NCBI RefSeq assembly: GCF_000429405.1
Contig: NZ_AUBU01000010.1
Coordinates: 124,001 to 188,000 of the forward strand
Length of the DNA stretch: 64,000 bases
Origin: Algoriphagus marincola DSM 16067
GTDB lineage: Bacteria > Bacteroidota > Bacteroidia > Cytophagales > Cyclobacteriaceae
Direction of reading: 5' to 3'
Shown: piece after piece, positions 24,808 through 32,692 of the stretch
Numbering within the stretch: the stretch's first letter is position 1
Layout: the number at the start of each line of letters is the position of its first letter
Notes under the pieces: model-generated
Told to the model about the DNA's origin: nothing
Databases searched by the model: none
What the model saw: the letters and a program-made list of their open reading frames with translations, nothing else
Position numbers and translations under genes: made by a program

Positions 24808-26682
24808 ATGAAAAAAATCTTTACCCTTGTCACCCTGCTGTCATTTTCCTTTTTGACCTTTGGTCAAAATCTACCTGGGCTTGCCCCCGGACAAACCCCA
24901 ACAGAAAAACCCATCCTACATGGTAAGAATTGGATGGCAATTACCGGAAAGCCTCTTGCAGCTACAGCCGGTGCCACTATTTTCAATCAAGGAGGCAATG
25001 CAGTGGATGCAGCTTGCGCGATGCTTGCTGCCACAGCTACCATGTGGGATGTACTCTCTTGGGGAGGTGAAACACAGGCATTGATTTATCACCCTGAACT
25101 CAAAAAAGTCATTGCTATCAATGCCCTTGGCTATGCACCCACTGGTGCGACAGTCGAGTTTTACAAATCTCAGGGAATGGAATACCCGCCAGCCTTTGGT
25201 CCTTTGGCGGCTACTACCCCTGGTACTCCCGGTGGTTTGATGACCATGCTGGCAGAATACGGCACACTTTCCCTAGAGCAGGTGCTCGCTCCTGCCATGC
25301 AACTCGCCCAAGGCTATCCAATCGAAGCGCAGACAGCCAATTCCATCGAAGGTTCTAAAGAGAGAATCAAAGAATGGCCCTACTCCAAAGAAGTTTTCCT
25401 TCCCTACCTTGGTGAGGAAAGGGAGGCACCAACACCCGGTGAGATTTTTGTTCAAAAGGACTTGTATGAGACTTTGAAGAAATTAGTAGAGAGCGAAAAG
25501 GAAGCCCTTGCCGAGGGAAAATCCAGAGAAGAAGCGATTTACGCCGCAAATAAGCGGTTTTATAAGGGAGACATCGCTAAGGAAATCGTCCGAGGTACCC
25601 AAGAGCAAGGTGGTCTTTTTACAGAAGAAGATCTAGCAAACTGGGAAGTGAAAATTGAAGAACCTTTGATGGTCGATTACAAAGGAATTCAGGTTTACAA
25701 GCTCCAAGAGTGGACCCAAGGCCCGGCTTTGCTTCAATCATTGAATATTCTGGAAAACTTTGATCTAAAGCAAATGGGCTACAACAGTGCCGAGTATCTT
25801 CACACAGTGTATCAAGCCATGAATTTAGCATTTGCCGACCGGGACTTTTATTACTCCGATCCAGCTTTTGAGCCAAAAAGCCCGATTCAAGGCCTGTTGT
25901 CGAAGGAATATGCAAAAGATCGAGCGAAACTAATCAAAGACATCAACGATCCCAAAATGGGCGCAGGAGATCCTTACCCTTACCAAGGAGGAAGTAATCC
26001 TTTCAAAAATATGCTTAGCCTTCAAGGCGAAACCACTAAAGAGCAAATTCACCTGGCTGAACTATCAGGTACAGATGATCCATATTTTGAAGCCTTTTTC
26101 AGTGGAACCACCTCCATACAGGCAGCAGATAAGGATGGTTGGGTTGTGTCCGTAACTCCAAGTGGTGGTTGGGTACCGGCTGTAATCGCAGGTCGTACCG
26201 GAGTGGGCTTGAGTCAGCGTATGCAGAGCTTTGTTCTGGATGAAAAGCTAAACCCATACAATCTCCCTGAGCCGGGAAAAAGACCTAGAGTTACTTTGAC
26301 TCCAAGTTTGGCACTGAAGGATGGAAAGCCATTTTTATCCTTTGCAGTGCAGGGAGGTGACTCTCAGGATCAAAACCTACTGCAGTTTTTCTTAAATGTG
26401 GTTGAATTTGATATGAACGTGCAAGAGGCAGTGGAAGCTGCGAATATGAATTCCCTACAAATGCAAAGTTCTTTTGGAGCACATGAAATCAAGCCCGGCC
26501 ATATGATTCTCCGGGATGACACCCCCGTATGGATCAGGTCTGAGTTGGTCAAGAAAGGCTACATCATGGACTTTTGGCCACGAACATCCGGACCTATCAA
26601 TGCGATTTGGTTTGACTGGAAGCATGGCAGTATGTGGGGAGGAAGTGCGAACTACGGAGACGATTATGGGATCGCATGGTAA
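24808..26682 (+). CDS. Exported gamma-glutamyltransferase-like enzyme
   Basis: Ntn-hydrolase of the gamma-glutamyltranspeptidase family, made as a precursor that cleaves itself before a Thr. Signal peptide 1-20, family N-terminus (NQGGNAVDAACAMLAATA), then the expected processing site at SGTTSIQAADKDGWVVS near residue 432. Two classic features differ: the small subunit begins TTSIQAA rather than TTHFSVVD, and the glutamate-binding SSM after PGKRP is replaced by RVTLTP. So it may act on other acyl-amino compounds. 624 residues, longer than E. coli Ggt by an extended region before the catalytic Thr. An M20 amidohydrolase follows after 30 bases, which would fit a periplasmic peptide or amide breakdown route. 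Confidence 0.88.
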   Translation: MKKIFTLVTLLSFSFLTFGQNLPGLAPGQTPTEKPILHGKNWMAITGKPLAATAGATIFNQGGNAVDAACAMLAATATMWDVLSWGGETQALIYHPELKKVIAINALGYAPTGATVEFYKSQGMEYPPAFGPLAATTPGTPGGLMTMLAEYGTLSLEQVLAPAMQLAQGYPIEAQTANSIEGSKERIKEWPYSKEVFLPYLGEEREAPTPGEIFVQKDLYETLKKLVESEKEALAEGKSREEAIYAANKRFYKGDIAKEIVRGTQEQGGLFTEEDLANWEVKIEEPLMVDYKGIQVYKLQEWTQGPALLQSLNILENFDLKQMGYNSAEYLHTVYQAMNLAFADRDFYYSDPAFEPKSPIQGLLSKEYAKDRAKLIKDINDPKMGAGDPYPYQGGSNPFKNMLSLQGETTKEQIHLAELSGTDDPYFEAFFSGTTSIQAADKDGWVVSVTPSGGWVPAVIAGRTGVGLSQRMQSFVLDEKLNPYNLPEPGKRPRVTLTPSLALKDGKPFLSFAVQGGDSQDQNLLQFFLNVVEFDMNVQEAVEAANMNSLQMQSSFGAHEIKPGHMILRDDTPVWIRSELVKKGYIMDFWPRTSGPINAIWFDWKHGSMWGGSANYGDDYGIAW

Positions 26683-26712
26683 TTAAATCAGAACCTTATC
26701 AAACCAAACAAT

Positions 26713-28170
26713 ATGAAGAACACCTATCAACTATCATCCTTTACGCTTTTGCTGCTTTTGTTAAGCCAGATTTCTTTTGCGCAGCGAAAAGCGAAACCTA
26801 ACCCTCTCAAAGAAGCCGTGGTCGCCTCGGTGGATCAGCGGTTTGAATCATTGACAGATCTCAGTGATCGAATCTGGTCTTTTGAAGAGATTGCTTTTCA
26901 AGAAACTCAATCTGCGGAGGCTTTGTCGGATTATGCGGAGCAGTTGGGTTTTAAAGTCACCCGTGGAGTAGCAGAAATCCCGACAGCTTTTGTAGCAGAA
27001 TATGGCTCCGGTAAGCCTATAATTGGAATTTTGGGTGAATTTGATGCCCTACCTGGACTTTCTCAAAACAAAGTTCCTTACAAAAGCCCGCTCAATGAAG
27101 GCAACCCCGGTCATGGCTGCGGTCACAATCTTTTTGGCGTAGCTTCATTAGGGGCGGCAGCAGCTATCAAGGATCTGATCGAATCGGGAGAAATCAAAGG
27201 AACTGTAAGATTTTACGGAACTCCGGCTGAAGAAAAGTTCTTCGGAAAGCTATGGATGGTCAGAGCAGGCCTATTTGATGACGTTGACGTAGTGATGGAT
27301 TGGCATCCTTCTGCCGAGACAAAGACTGCTGTTCAAAAAGGCCTAGCATTGGTGGATTTCCAAGTGGAATTTTATGGACAGGCTGCCCATGCTTCCTCTG
27401 ATCCTTGGAATGGTAGAAGTACAGGGGATGCCCTAGAGCTTTATACCACAGGGATCAATTATTATCGAGAGCATATCAAGCCTACCGTTCGGATCCATTA
27501 CCACATTCAAGATGCCGGAAAAGTCGTGAATGTAGTTCCTGATTATTCCAGAATTTGGGTACGCGTGAGAGATTCTAGCCGGGAAGGTTTAATTCCTGTT
27601 TGGAAAAGAGTAGAAGCCATGGCAGAAGGTGCGGCGATCATGGCCAATGTAGACTACAAGGTCAGCCTGATCTCTGGGGTTCATGAGGTATTGGTGAATA
27701 GAACTGGTTCTGCGGCACTTCAGAAAAACCTAGAAACTTTAGGTCCCATTAGTTACACAGAGGAAGAGCAAGATTTTGCAAAGAAAATTCAGGAGGCAAC
27801 TGGTAAGCCTCAAATCGGACTAGTTTCTAAGATTGAGCCGATGGAAGAAACTGCCGAACATAGCATGGGTGGTAGCACGGATGTAGGAGATGTGAGTTGG
27901 GTTGTTCCTACTATTCGACTATCCGCAACCACAGCACCTAATGGCACTCCTTGGCATTCCTGGGCGGTAGTAGCTTCAAGTGGAATGTCCATTGGCCACA
28001 AGGGCATGGCCTACGCTGCAAAGGCACTTTCCATGACTATGGTGGATCTTTTTGAGAATCCAGAACTGGTTGAAAGTGTCAAGAATGAATTCAAAGAGAA
28101 AAAAGGCGACTATGTCTACAAGGGCTTTGTCCCTGATGGACCTCCCCCTATCAATTCCAATCTCCAATAA
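26713..28170 (+). CDS. Exported M20-family amidohydrolase (AbgB-like)
   Basis: Zinc aminoacyl hydrolase of peptidase family M20D, near AbgB (aminobenzoyl-glutamate hydrolase subunit). Signal peptide to about residue 23, then EFDALPGL, GHGCGHN metal-binding motif near 135, GTPAEEKF with catalytic Glu near 176, MDWHPS and late WHSWAVVASSGMSIGHKG. The lid domain with GQAAHASSDPWNGRSTGDAL lies in the middle. 485 residues. It lies in one run with the gamma-glutamyltransferase-like gene, so the two may act in sequence on glutamyl-type amides outside the cytoplasm. A hairpin terminator follows. Confidence 0.9.
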   Translation: MKNTYQLSSFTLLLLLLSQISFAQRKAKPNPLKEAVVASVDQRFESLTDLSDRIWSFEEIAFQETQSAEALSDYAEQLGFKVTRGVAEIPTAFVAEYGSGKPIIGILGEFDALPGLSQNKVPYKSPLNEGNPGHGCGHNLFGVASLGAAAAIKDLIESGEIKGTVRFYGTPAEEKFFGKLWMVRAGLFDDVDVVMDWHPSAETKTAVQKGLALVDFQVEFYGQAAHASSDPWNGRSTGDALELYTTGINYYREHIKPTVRIHYHIQDAGKVVNVVPDYSRIWVRVRDSSREGLIPVWKRVEAMAEGAAIMANVDYKVSLISGVHEVLVNRTGSAALQKNLETLGPISYTEEEQDFAKKIQEATGKPQIGLVSKIEPMEETAEHSMGGSTDVGDVSWVVPTIRLSATTAPNGTPWHSWAVVASSGMSIGHKGMAYAAKALSMTMVDLFENPELVESVKNEFKEKKGDYVYKGFVPDGPPPINSNLQ

Positions 28171-28179
28171 TATTTTCAT

Positions 28180-28209
28180 GCTCGGGGCAGGATTGTCCCG
28201 AGCTATTTT
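28180..28209 (+). terminator. Hairpin terminator after the M20 gene
   Basis: A 10-bp stem GCTCGGGGCA/TGTCCCGAGC (one G-T pair) closes a GGAT tetraloop at 28180-28203 and is followed by TATTTTA. The stem is strong, the U-tract weak. Confidence 0.65.
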
Positions 28210-28227
28210 ACCCTAACAGTCTAAGCC

Positions 28228-28683
28228 ATGTATTTTCGAAATATTTTTCTCACGCTAATTTTCTTAAACCTTGTCCAATTTGGCTTTTCCCAAACGAAAT
28301 CGGATGAGAAGGCTATTCAGGACTTGATTCAAAATTCATTTGATGAGTTATTTTCTGAATTCAACGCCGAAAAGGTCTCAGATTTTTATACTGAGGATTT
28401 TATCCTTTTAGAGCAAGGGGAGGTTTGGGACTTGGAAATGATCAATTCGTACTTTTCTAAAGCCAAAAGTGATCCTGACAGAGCAACGCGATTAAATCGC
28501 TTTGAATTTATCAAAACCACCATAGAAGGCAATCGCGCTTGGATGGCCTATCATAACTACGCAACCTTCAAAAAAGATGGCTCTATCACTAGAGAAATCC
28601 ATTGGCTCGAAAGTGCTACAGCCACCAAAACAAATGATGGTTGGCGACTGGATATGTTGCATAGCACCCGTGTAAATGAATAG
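28228..28683 (+). CDS. Exported SnoaL/NTF2-like (DUF4440-type) protein
   Basis: A 151-residue protein with signal peptide (MYFRNIFLTLIFLNLVQFGFS) and an NTF2-like cone fold of the DUF4440 type: the first helix IQDLIQNSFDELFSEFNAEKVSDFYTEDF and late strands WLESATATKTNDGWRLDMLHS match the family. Members are often enzymes or binding proteins without assigned substrate. The next gene overlaps its stop, so small genes at 28228-29441 probably form an operon. Confidence 0.8.
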   Translation: MYFRNIFLTLIFLNLVQFGFSQTKSDEKAIQDLIQNSFDELFSEFNAEKVSDFYTEDFILLEQGEVWDLEMINSYFSKAKSDPDRATRLNRFEFIKTTIEGNRAWMAYHNYATFKKDGSITREIHWLESATATKTNDGWRLDMLHSTRVNE

Positions 28684-28690
28684 GAATCTT

Positions 28691-28957
28691 ATGGAAAATA
28701 AATCAAAACTAGAACTTCAAAAAGGACTGAAAAGTCTCCGAGCTATCCTCGCTATCATCGGACTTTTGATGCTTGGATTTATTGGCTATTATGGAATGAC
28801 AGTCTGGCGAGATGGCTGGAATCAAAACCACAGCCTTGGATTAGGTGCCTTGGTGATGTTAGCAGCCGTATTCACAATGATAGCAGCCCGTGCCAAAGGA
28901 ATCGAAAAGCAGTTAGAAAAACTGGAAGAAGACCCAAATTCAAAAAAAACTCTTTAA
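28691..28957 (+). CDS. Small two-helix membrane protein
   Basis: Hypothetical protein of 88 residues from the ATG at 28691 (or 93 from the ATG at 28676, which overlaps the preceding stop). Two membrane segments, about residues 14-36 and 51-69, with a cytoplasmic-looking basic/acidic C-terminal helix (KGIEKQLEKLEED). I do not recognise a family. It is placed between the DUF4440-type gene and a thioesterase gene one base downstream. Confidence 0.7.
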   Translation: MENKSKLELQKGLKSLRAILAIIGLLMLGFIGYYGMTVWRDGWNQNHSLGLGALVMLAAVFTMIAARAKGIEKQLEKLEEDPNSKKTL

Positions 28958-28958
28958 A

Positions 28959-29441
28959 ATGACCAATAAAACCACCTTTCAGTTTATATCAGAGCCTACA
29001 GATGTCAATTTTGGAGGGAAAGTTCATGGAGGTGCAGTCATGAAATGGATTGATCAAACTGCCTATGCCTGTGCAAGCAGCTGGTCTGAAAGCTATAGCG
29101 TGACCGTCTATGTTGGTGGAATTCGCTTTTACAAACCCATCAATATTGGCGATTTGGTCAAAATAGATGCTTCTGTTATTTACACCGGGAAAACCAGTAT
29201 TCATATTGCCGTAGACGTATTTTCAAAAAAAGTTACCGATCCAAACTACGAAAAGAAAACACATTGTGTAATTGTCTTTGTGTCAGTGGATGACCATGGC
29301 AACCCCACTCCTACCAAGAAGTGGGTTCCAAAAACCGAACGCGAAAAGAATCTCGAATCCTATGCAATAAAACTGAATGATCTAAGAGCTCAGATTGCTG
29401 AGGAAATGAAACCATTTATTGCAGCGGATGCTACTGAATGA
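28959..29441 (+). CDS. Acyl-CoA thioesterase, hotdog fold (YciA-like)
   Basis: Cytoplasmic hydrolase of acyl-CoA thioesters. The hotdog signature is clear: NFGGKVHGGAVMKWIDQTAYACASSW near residues 14-40 with the catalytic Asp (WIDQ), followed by VGGIRFYKPINIGDLVKIDASVIYTGKTS. 160 residues is typical for this subfamily. It begins one base after the small membrane protein and converges with the DUF6909 gene, whose stop lies 16 bases away. Chain-length preference cannot be read from the sequence. Confidence 0.9.
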   Translation: MTNKTTFQFISEPTDVNFGGKVHGGAVMKWIDQTAYACASSWSESYSVTVYVGGIRFYKPINIGDLVKIDASVIYTGKTSIHIAVDVFSKKVTDPNYEKKTHCVIVFVSVDDHGNPTPTKKWVPKTEREKNLESYAIKLNDLRAQIAEEMKPFIAADATE

Positions 29442-29457
29442 TTTGAAGTCCTACTGA

Positions 29458-31131
29458 TTATTTCCCAAATAATCGCTCCAAAATTTTATAAGTGATCAGG
29501 TAAGTAGGTCTCACCCCCTCCATCCCCAAAGCTCCTGAAGCCAAGGTACTTCCTGTTTCTAGCGGATTATCAGATGCATAATAGGCGTAAAGGACTTTGA
29601 CATTGGATCGAATGCTTTTTCGGATTCTAGAGGCTGATTGAATGGCTTTCTGGTAGTGTGCTCCTTCCATTTCCAGTCCAATTGCATTCCAAGAGGACTC
29701 CATGAAATAGCGAAGAATGTCCTTGTTTTGTAAGGAAGTTCCCAAGACCGTGACCATACTTCCAGAATACACTCCAAGCCCAAACCCTTCAAAGTCAGTA
29801 GCTTTCAACTCATTCCTAAATGGATAATTATCGGCTGTACCTTCAAAAACATGAGCGTCAGGAATCATCAGATCGCCTTTTCCTCCATAGAGAATTCCGG
29901 CTTTACCCATGATGGAAACCGATACGATATTCAGCGGGAATTCTTTGCCACCTTTCTTAAATGGCTTCAATAACTCATCCATACATTCAAAAGCCTGCTC
30001 ACCAAAGGCATAATCCATCACAACAAAGACCGGTCTTTGCTGTACCTCTTCAGGCAAGGTTAATCCCGGCAGCAATTCAGACTTCTCCAACTTTGCGGTA
30101 TCAATGATCTGAGTCCCGATATTGGTGCCAGACTGATCAGGAAGATCTACAAAGCCATGCTTCAAAGCATAGGCATAAATCTTTTTCCCAGCATTGTTCT
30201 TTTCTCCCATCGCAATTGAGGAGGCTATTTGCTCAATATCCTCGAAGCTCTTTGAGTCTAGCACTTGAGGAGCATAGATGGTATTCAAAACCGAATGAAG
30301 ATTGGCCGAAATAATATGAATCGGCCTTTCTAATAAGTCCAATTCATCCAGCTTCTGCATGATTTTACCAGCCCATTGCTCTCCATAGACATGGTGTCCG
30401 ATTCGTTCCCTCAAAGTGGCTGAAAATGAAATTTCCCGATCTTTTCCTTCCCGAATCTCCTCCATAGCAAGCTTACCCAGGTGATATACGATGGAAAATA
30501 GACTATTTGAATTCGAACTCTTTTCAAATTTGTTGACAGCCTTAGAGGTCTCTTCGAAAGTCCTACCGATCAAGTGGCTGAGGTAAGCAGAAGCCGCTTC
30601 TCGATCAAACAGCTCTCCGCTTTCCTCCTTCTTCACAAATTCCTCCAGCATCTTCCAATTGATAGAAATCTTTCCTTTCGGGTCAGTACTGTTTTGATAG
30701 ATTTTGCTGCTCTCGATATACAAAAATGTCAGGTGGGTAAGAATATCATAGATATCTGATCTTCCCCGCGTCATTTCCACATACATGACTTGTTCATCGA
30801 GTCTGTAGCAGTTTCTTCTTCTTTTTGGCGGAACGATCGGTTCCAAATGCGAAGTCTCAAGACCTTCCCGACTAATCAAGCGAATGTATCGACACTGTTC
30901 GATTCCTCGTGGAAGACGCTCCATTACATAAAGAAGGCCGTCCAATTCTACCTTTTCCGGATCTGTGATGGTTCCGTAGATTTCTGGACTTAAAACTCGC
31001 AAAGCCTGAACCAAACTCTCACCAGAGACTCCCATCGGCTTGTAAGTACCTCGGGTAAAAAGATGTCTCATCGTGATATAAAGTCGCTCAATGGCAGCTC
31101 TTGATTCTTGGGCTCTATTTCTTTTCATCAT
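29458..31131 (-). CDS. DUF6909-type protein with nucleoside-phosphorylase-like C-domain
   Basis: A 557-residue cytoplasmic protein widely kept in Bacteroidota without assigned function. The N-terminal half (about 1-300) is helical and begins with an Arg-rich segment; YITMRHLFTRGTYKPMG and PKRRRNCYRLDEQVMYVEMTRGRSDIYDILTHLTFLY are distinctive. The C-terminal 230 residues look like a purine-nucleoside phosphorylase/MTA nucleosidase fold: a VFVVMDYAFGEQAFE strand, SIMGKAGIL, and above all GLEMEGAHY, the E-M-E-G substrate-binding motif of that superfamily, followed by VLYAYYASDNP. Nucleotide hydrolysis or sensing is therefore likely. It has its own promoter with an overlapping dyad. MMK versus MK start is not resolvable. 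Confidence 0.75.
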   Translation of the reverse strand: MMKRNRAQESRAAIERLYITMRHLFTRGTYKPMGVSGESLVQALRVLSPEIYGTITDPEKVELDGLLYVMERLPRGIEQCRYIRLISREGLETSHLEPIVPPKRRRNCYRLDEQVMYVEMTRGRSDIYDILTHLTFLYIESSKIYQNSTDPKGKISINWKMLEEFVKKEESGELFDREAASAYLSHLIGRTFEETSKAVNKFEKSSNSNSLFSIVYHLGKLAMEEIREGKDREISFSATLRERIGHHVYGEQWAGKIMQKLDELDLLERPIHIISANLHSVLNTIYAPQVLDSKSFEDIEQIASSIAMGEKNNAGKKIYAYALKHGFVDLPDQSGTNIGTQIIDTAKLEKSELLPGLTLPEEVQQRPVFVVMDYAFGEQAFECMDELLKPFKKGGKEFPLNIVSVSIMGKAGILYGGKGDLMIPDAHVFEGTADNYPFRNELKATDFEGFGLGVYSGSMVTVLGTSLQNKDILRYFMESSWNAIGLEMEGAHYQKAIQSASRIRKSIRSNVKVLYAYYASDNPLETGSTLASGALGMEGVRPTYLITYKILERLFGK

Positions 31132-31150
31132 AATTAATCTAAAAACAATG

Positions 31151-31158
31151 CAAATATA
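31151..31158 (-). promoter_or_regulatory. Minus-strand -7 element for the DUF6909 gene
   Basis: CAAATATA reads TATATTTG on the minus strand, an exact TAnnTTTG match 20 bases before the start codon. No clear -33 TTG is present. Confidence 0.5.
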
Positions 31159-31180
31159 GGTCAGTTTTTGCCTGTCCTAT
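31156..31180. promoter_or_regulatory. Operator-like dyad overlapping the DUF6909 promoter
   Basis: ATAGGTCAG, a 7-base spacer, then CTGTCCTAT: a 9-bp inverted repeat with one mismatch. It overlaps the -7 element, a position suited for repression by a dimeric regulator. Confidence 0.45.
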
Positions 31181-31205
31181 AAAAACTCATTCAGGAAAAT
31201 ATATT

Positions 31206-31790
31206 TTAATCTTTTGCCAGAAGCTCTGAAAAGTACTTCTCTAGCTTGTCTACCTTTGGCTTAATCACAAACTGACAATAGGGCTGATAGCCGTTCTCAT
31301 TATAATAATTTTGATGCTGATTATCAGCTGGATAGAAATTACTAAAAGCAGTGATTTCAGTGACAATTGGTTGAGAAAAGACCTGTTTTTCGTTCAATTC
31401 CTTCTTCAGTTTTTTGGCAATTTCTCCCTGCTCTTCGGTATGAAAAAAAATTGCAGATCGATACTGAGGACCGACATCTGCTCCCTGTCGATTGAGTGTG
31501 GTAGGATCATGCGTAGACCAAAAAACCTCTAATAGTCGCTCCAAGCTGATCACTTTGGGATCATAGAAAACTTGAATCACTTCTGCATGACCTGTGGTAG
31601 CACTGCAAACTGCACGATAACTTGGATTCTCGACAAAACCACCTGAGTAACCCGATACTACATTTTTGACACCCTCTAAGCGCTGAAAAACTGCCTCGGT
31701 ACACCAAAAACAGCCTGCACCTAAAGTGATGACAGATTCTCCTTCTGGAATTGTGACTGAAGTAGTTGGTAATGATTGATTCGTATCCAT
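31206..31790 (-). CDS. msrA: Peptide-methionine (S)-S-oxide reductase
   Basis: Repairs oxidised methionine (S-sulfoxide form). Catalytic motif GAGCFWCTEAVFQ near residue 26, then GVKNVVSGYSGG, HAEVIQVFYDP and FWSTHDPTTLNRQGADVGPQYRSAIF, all typical. From ATG 31790 the protein has 195 residues; a GTG at 31826, overlapping the upstream stop, would give 207 and cannot be excluded. No signal peptide, so cytoplasmic. It follows the DUF3253 gene directly; a recycling Cys may lie in the C-terminal region but I see none near the end, so a separate reductant is probable. Confidence 0.94.
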   Translation of the reverse strand: MDTNQSLPTTSVTIPEGESVITLGAGCFWCTEAVFQRLEGVKNVVSGYSGGFVENPSYRAVCSATTGHAEVIQVFYDPKVISLERLLEVFWSTHDPTTLNRQGADVGPQYRSAIFFHTEEQGEIAKKLKKELNEKQVFSQPIVTEITAFSNFYPADNQHQNYYNENGYQPYCQFVIKPKVDKLEKYFSELLAKD

Positions 31791-31822
31791 ATTGAGTATT
31801 TGGAATTCAAACCGAGTAAGAG

Positions 31823-32062
31823 TCACTTTAGTTTCGAAATCCTTATCGGTCCTACTGGAAGTGCTTCCTTATCGAGCAGTTTTCCTTTTTGAGTGATCAG
31901 AATTTCACCCTCTTGATACATTTCAAAGGCCTTTTGGCGGATATCCGGTAAAAACTCACGCCATGATTCAGGGTACATCCTTCTAACTACCTCAGATGGA
32001 CAAAAAGAGGTATCCGGCCGCTGTCTACAAAACTCCAAAATCGCTATCCGCAAAATATCCAT
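31823..32062 (-). CDS. DUF3253 winged-helix-like small protein
   Basis: A 79-residue protein that matches the DUF3253 family: ILEFCRQRPDTSFCPSEVVRRMYPESWRE and the late ILITQKGKLLD are its conserved parts. The fold is likely a small winged helix, but no DNA target is known. It stands between a methyltransferase gene (six bases upstream) and msrA (coupled), all on the minus strand. Relatives often appear beside methyltransferase or redox-repair genes. Confidence 0.83.
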   Translation of the reverse strand: MDILRIAILEFCRQRPDTSFCPSEVVRRMYPESWREFLPDIRQKAFEMYQEGEILITQKGKLLDKEALPVGPIRISKLK

Positions 32063-32068
32063 GCACTC

Positions 32069-32614
32069 TTAGCTTTGGCATACCATCACAAATGCAGGTG
32101 GCAGGTTTTTTAGGGTAAAACTCACATTGACTTCAGGAAAGTACTTCTTGAAAAGGTTTTTCAAAAGATAGGAATAGCAAATCTGTATGAATGCTCCTCC
32201 TTGGTTGAGAACTGATCGGGACTGACTTAGAATGGAATCTGTTATTTCTTTAGAAATGAAGGAAAAAGGCAAAGAGGAAAGGATGAAATCTACCTTTTCT
32301 CCATTTAGGTAGTTTTCAATTTGATCTGCCGAGTCATTGATGATTTGCACATTGGGATTGTCAAACTGCTTCCTCATCTCCTCACAAAACGATGAATTGA
32401 TTTCAAAGACCAATAATTTTGTTTGTGGACCCATTTGGTTAATAATCCCTTGGGTAATACTCCCATCTCCTCCTCCCAATTCGACGATTATATCTGCATC
32501 TTTCAAGTCGACTTGGGTGACCATTTTTTTGACCAGTGCTTTTGAGCTAAAAGTCAATGCTCCTGTAGTGCTAAGGTTACTATATAATTCAATCAGTAAG
32601 TTTGATTTGCCCAT
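32069..32614 (-). CDS. Class I SAM-dependent methyltransferase (PmtA-like)
   Basis: A 181-residue Rossmann methyltransferase: SAM motif VELGGGDGSITQGI near residues 43-56, acidic strand LLVFEINSSF and motif IV SSLPFSF near 115. The architecture resembles phospholipid N-methyltransferases and rRNA adenine dimethylases; SLPFS at motif IV is like the PmtA group. The first gene of a minus-strand run with the DUF3253 and msrA genes. Substrate not determinable. Confidence 0.82.
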   Translation of the reverse strand: MGKSNLLIELYSNLSTTGALTFSSKALVKKMVTQVDLKDADIIVELGGGDGSITQGIINQMGPQTKLLVFEINSSFCEEMRKQFDNPNVQIINDSADQIENYLNGEKVDFILSSLPFSFISKEITDSILSQSRSVLNQGGAFIQICYSYLLKNLFKKYFPEVNVSFTLKNLPPAFVMVCQS

Positions 32615-32692
32615 ATTGTCTATTTCAAAACTTGAAGATAGTTTATTTTGACCTATTTTCTTTAAAATTGCATCGAATCTAAGCCATCGTCA

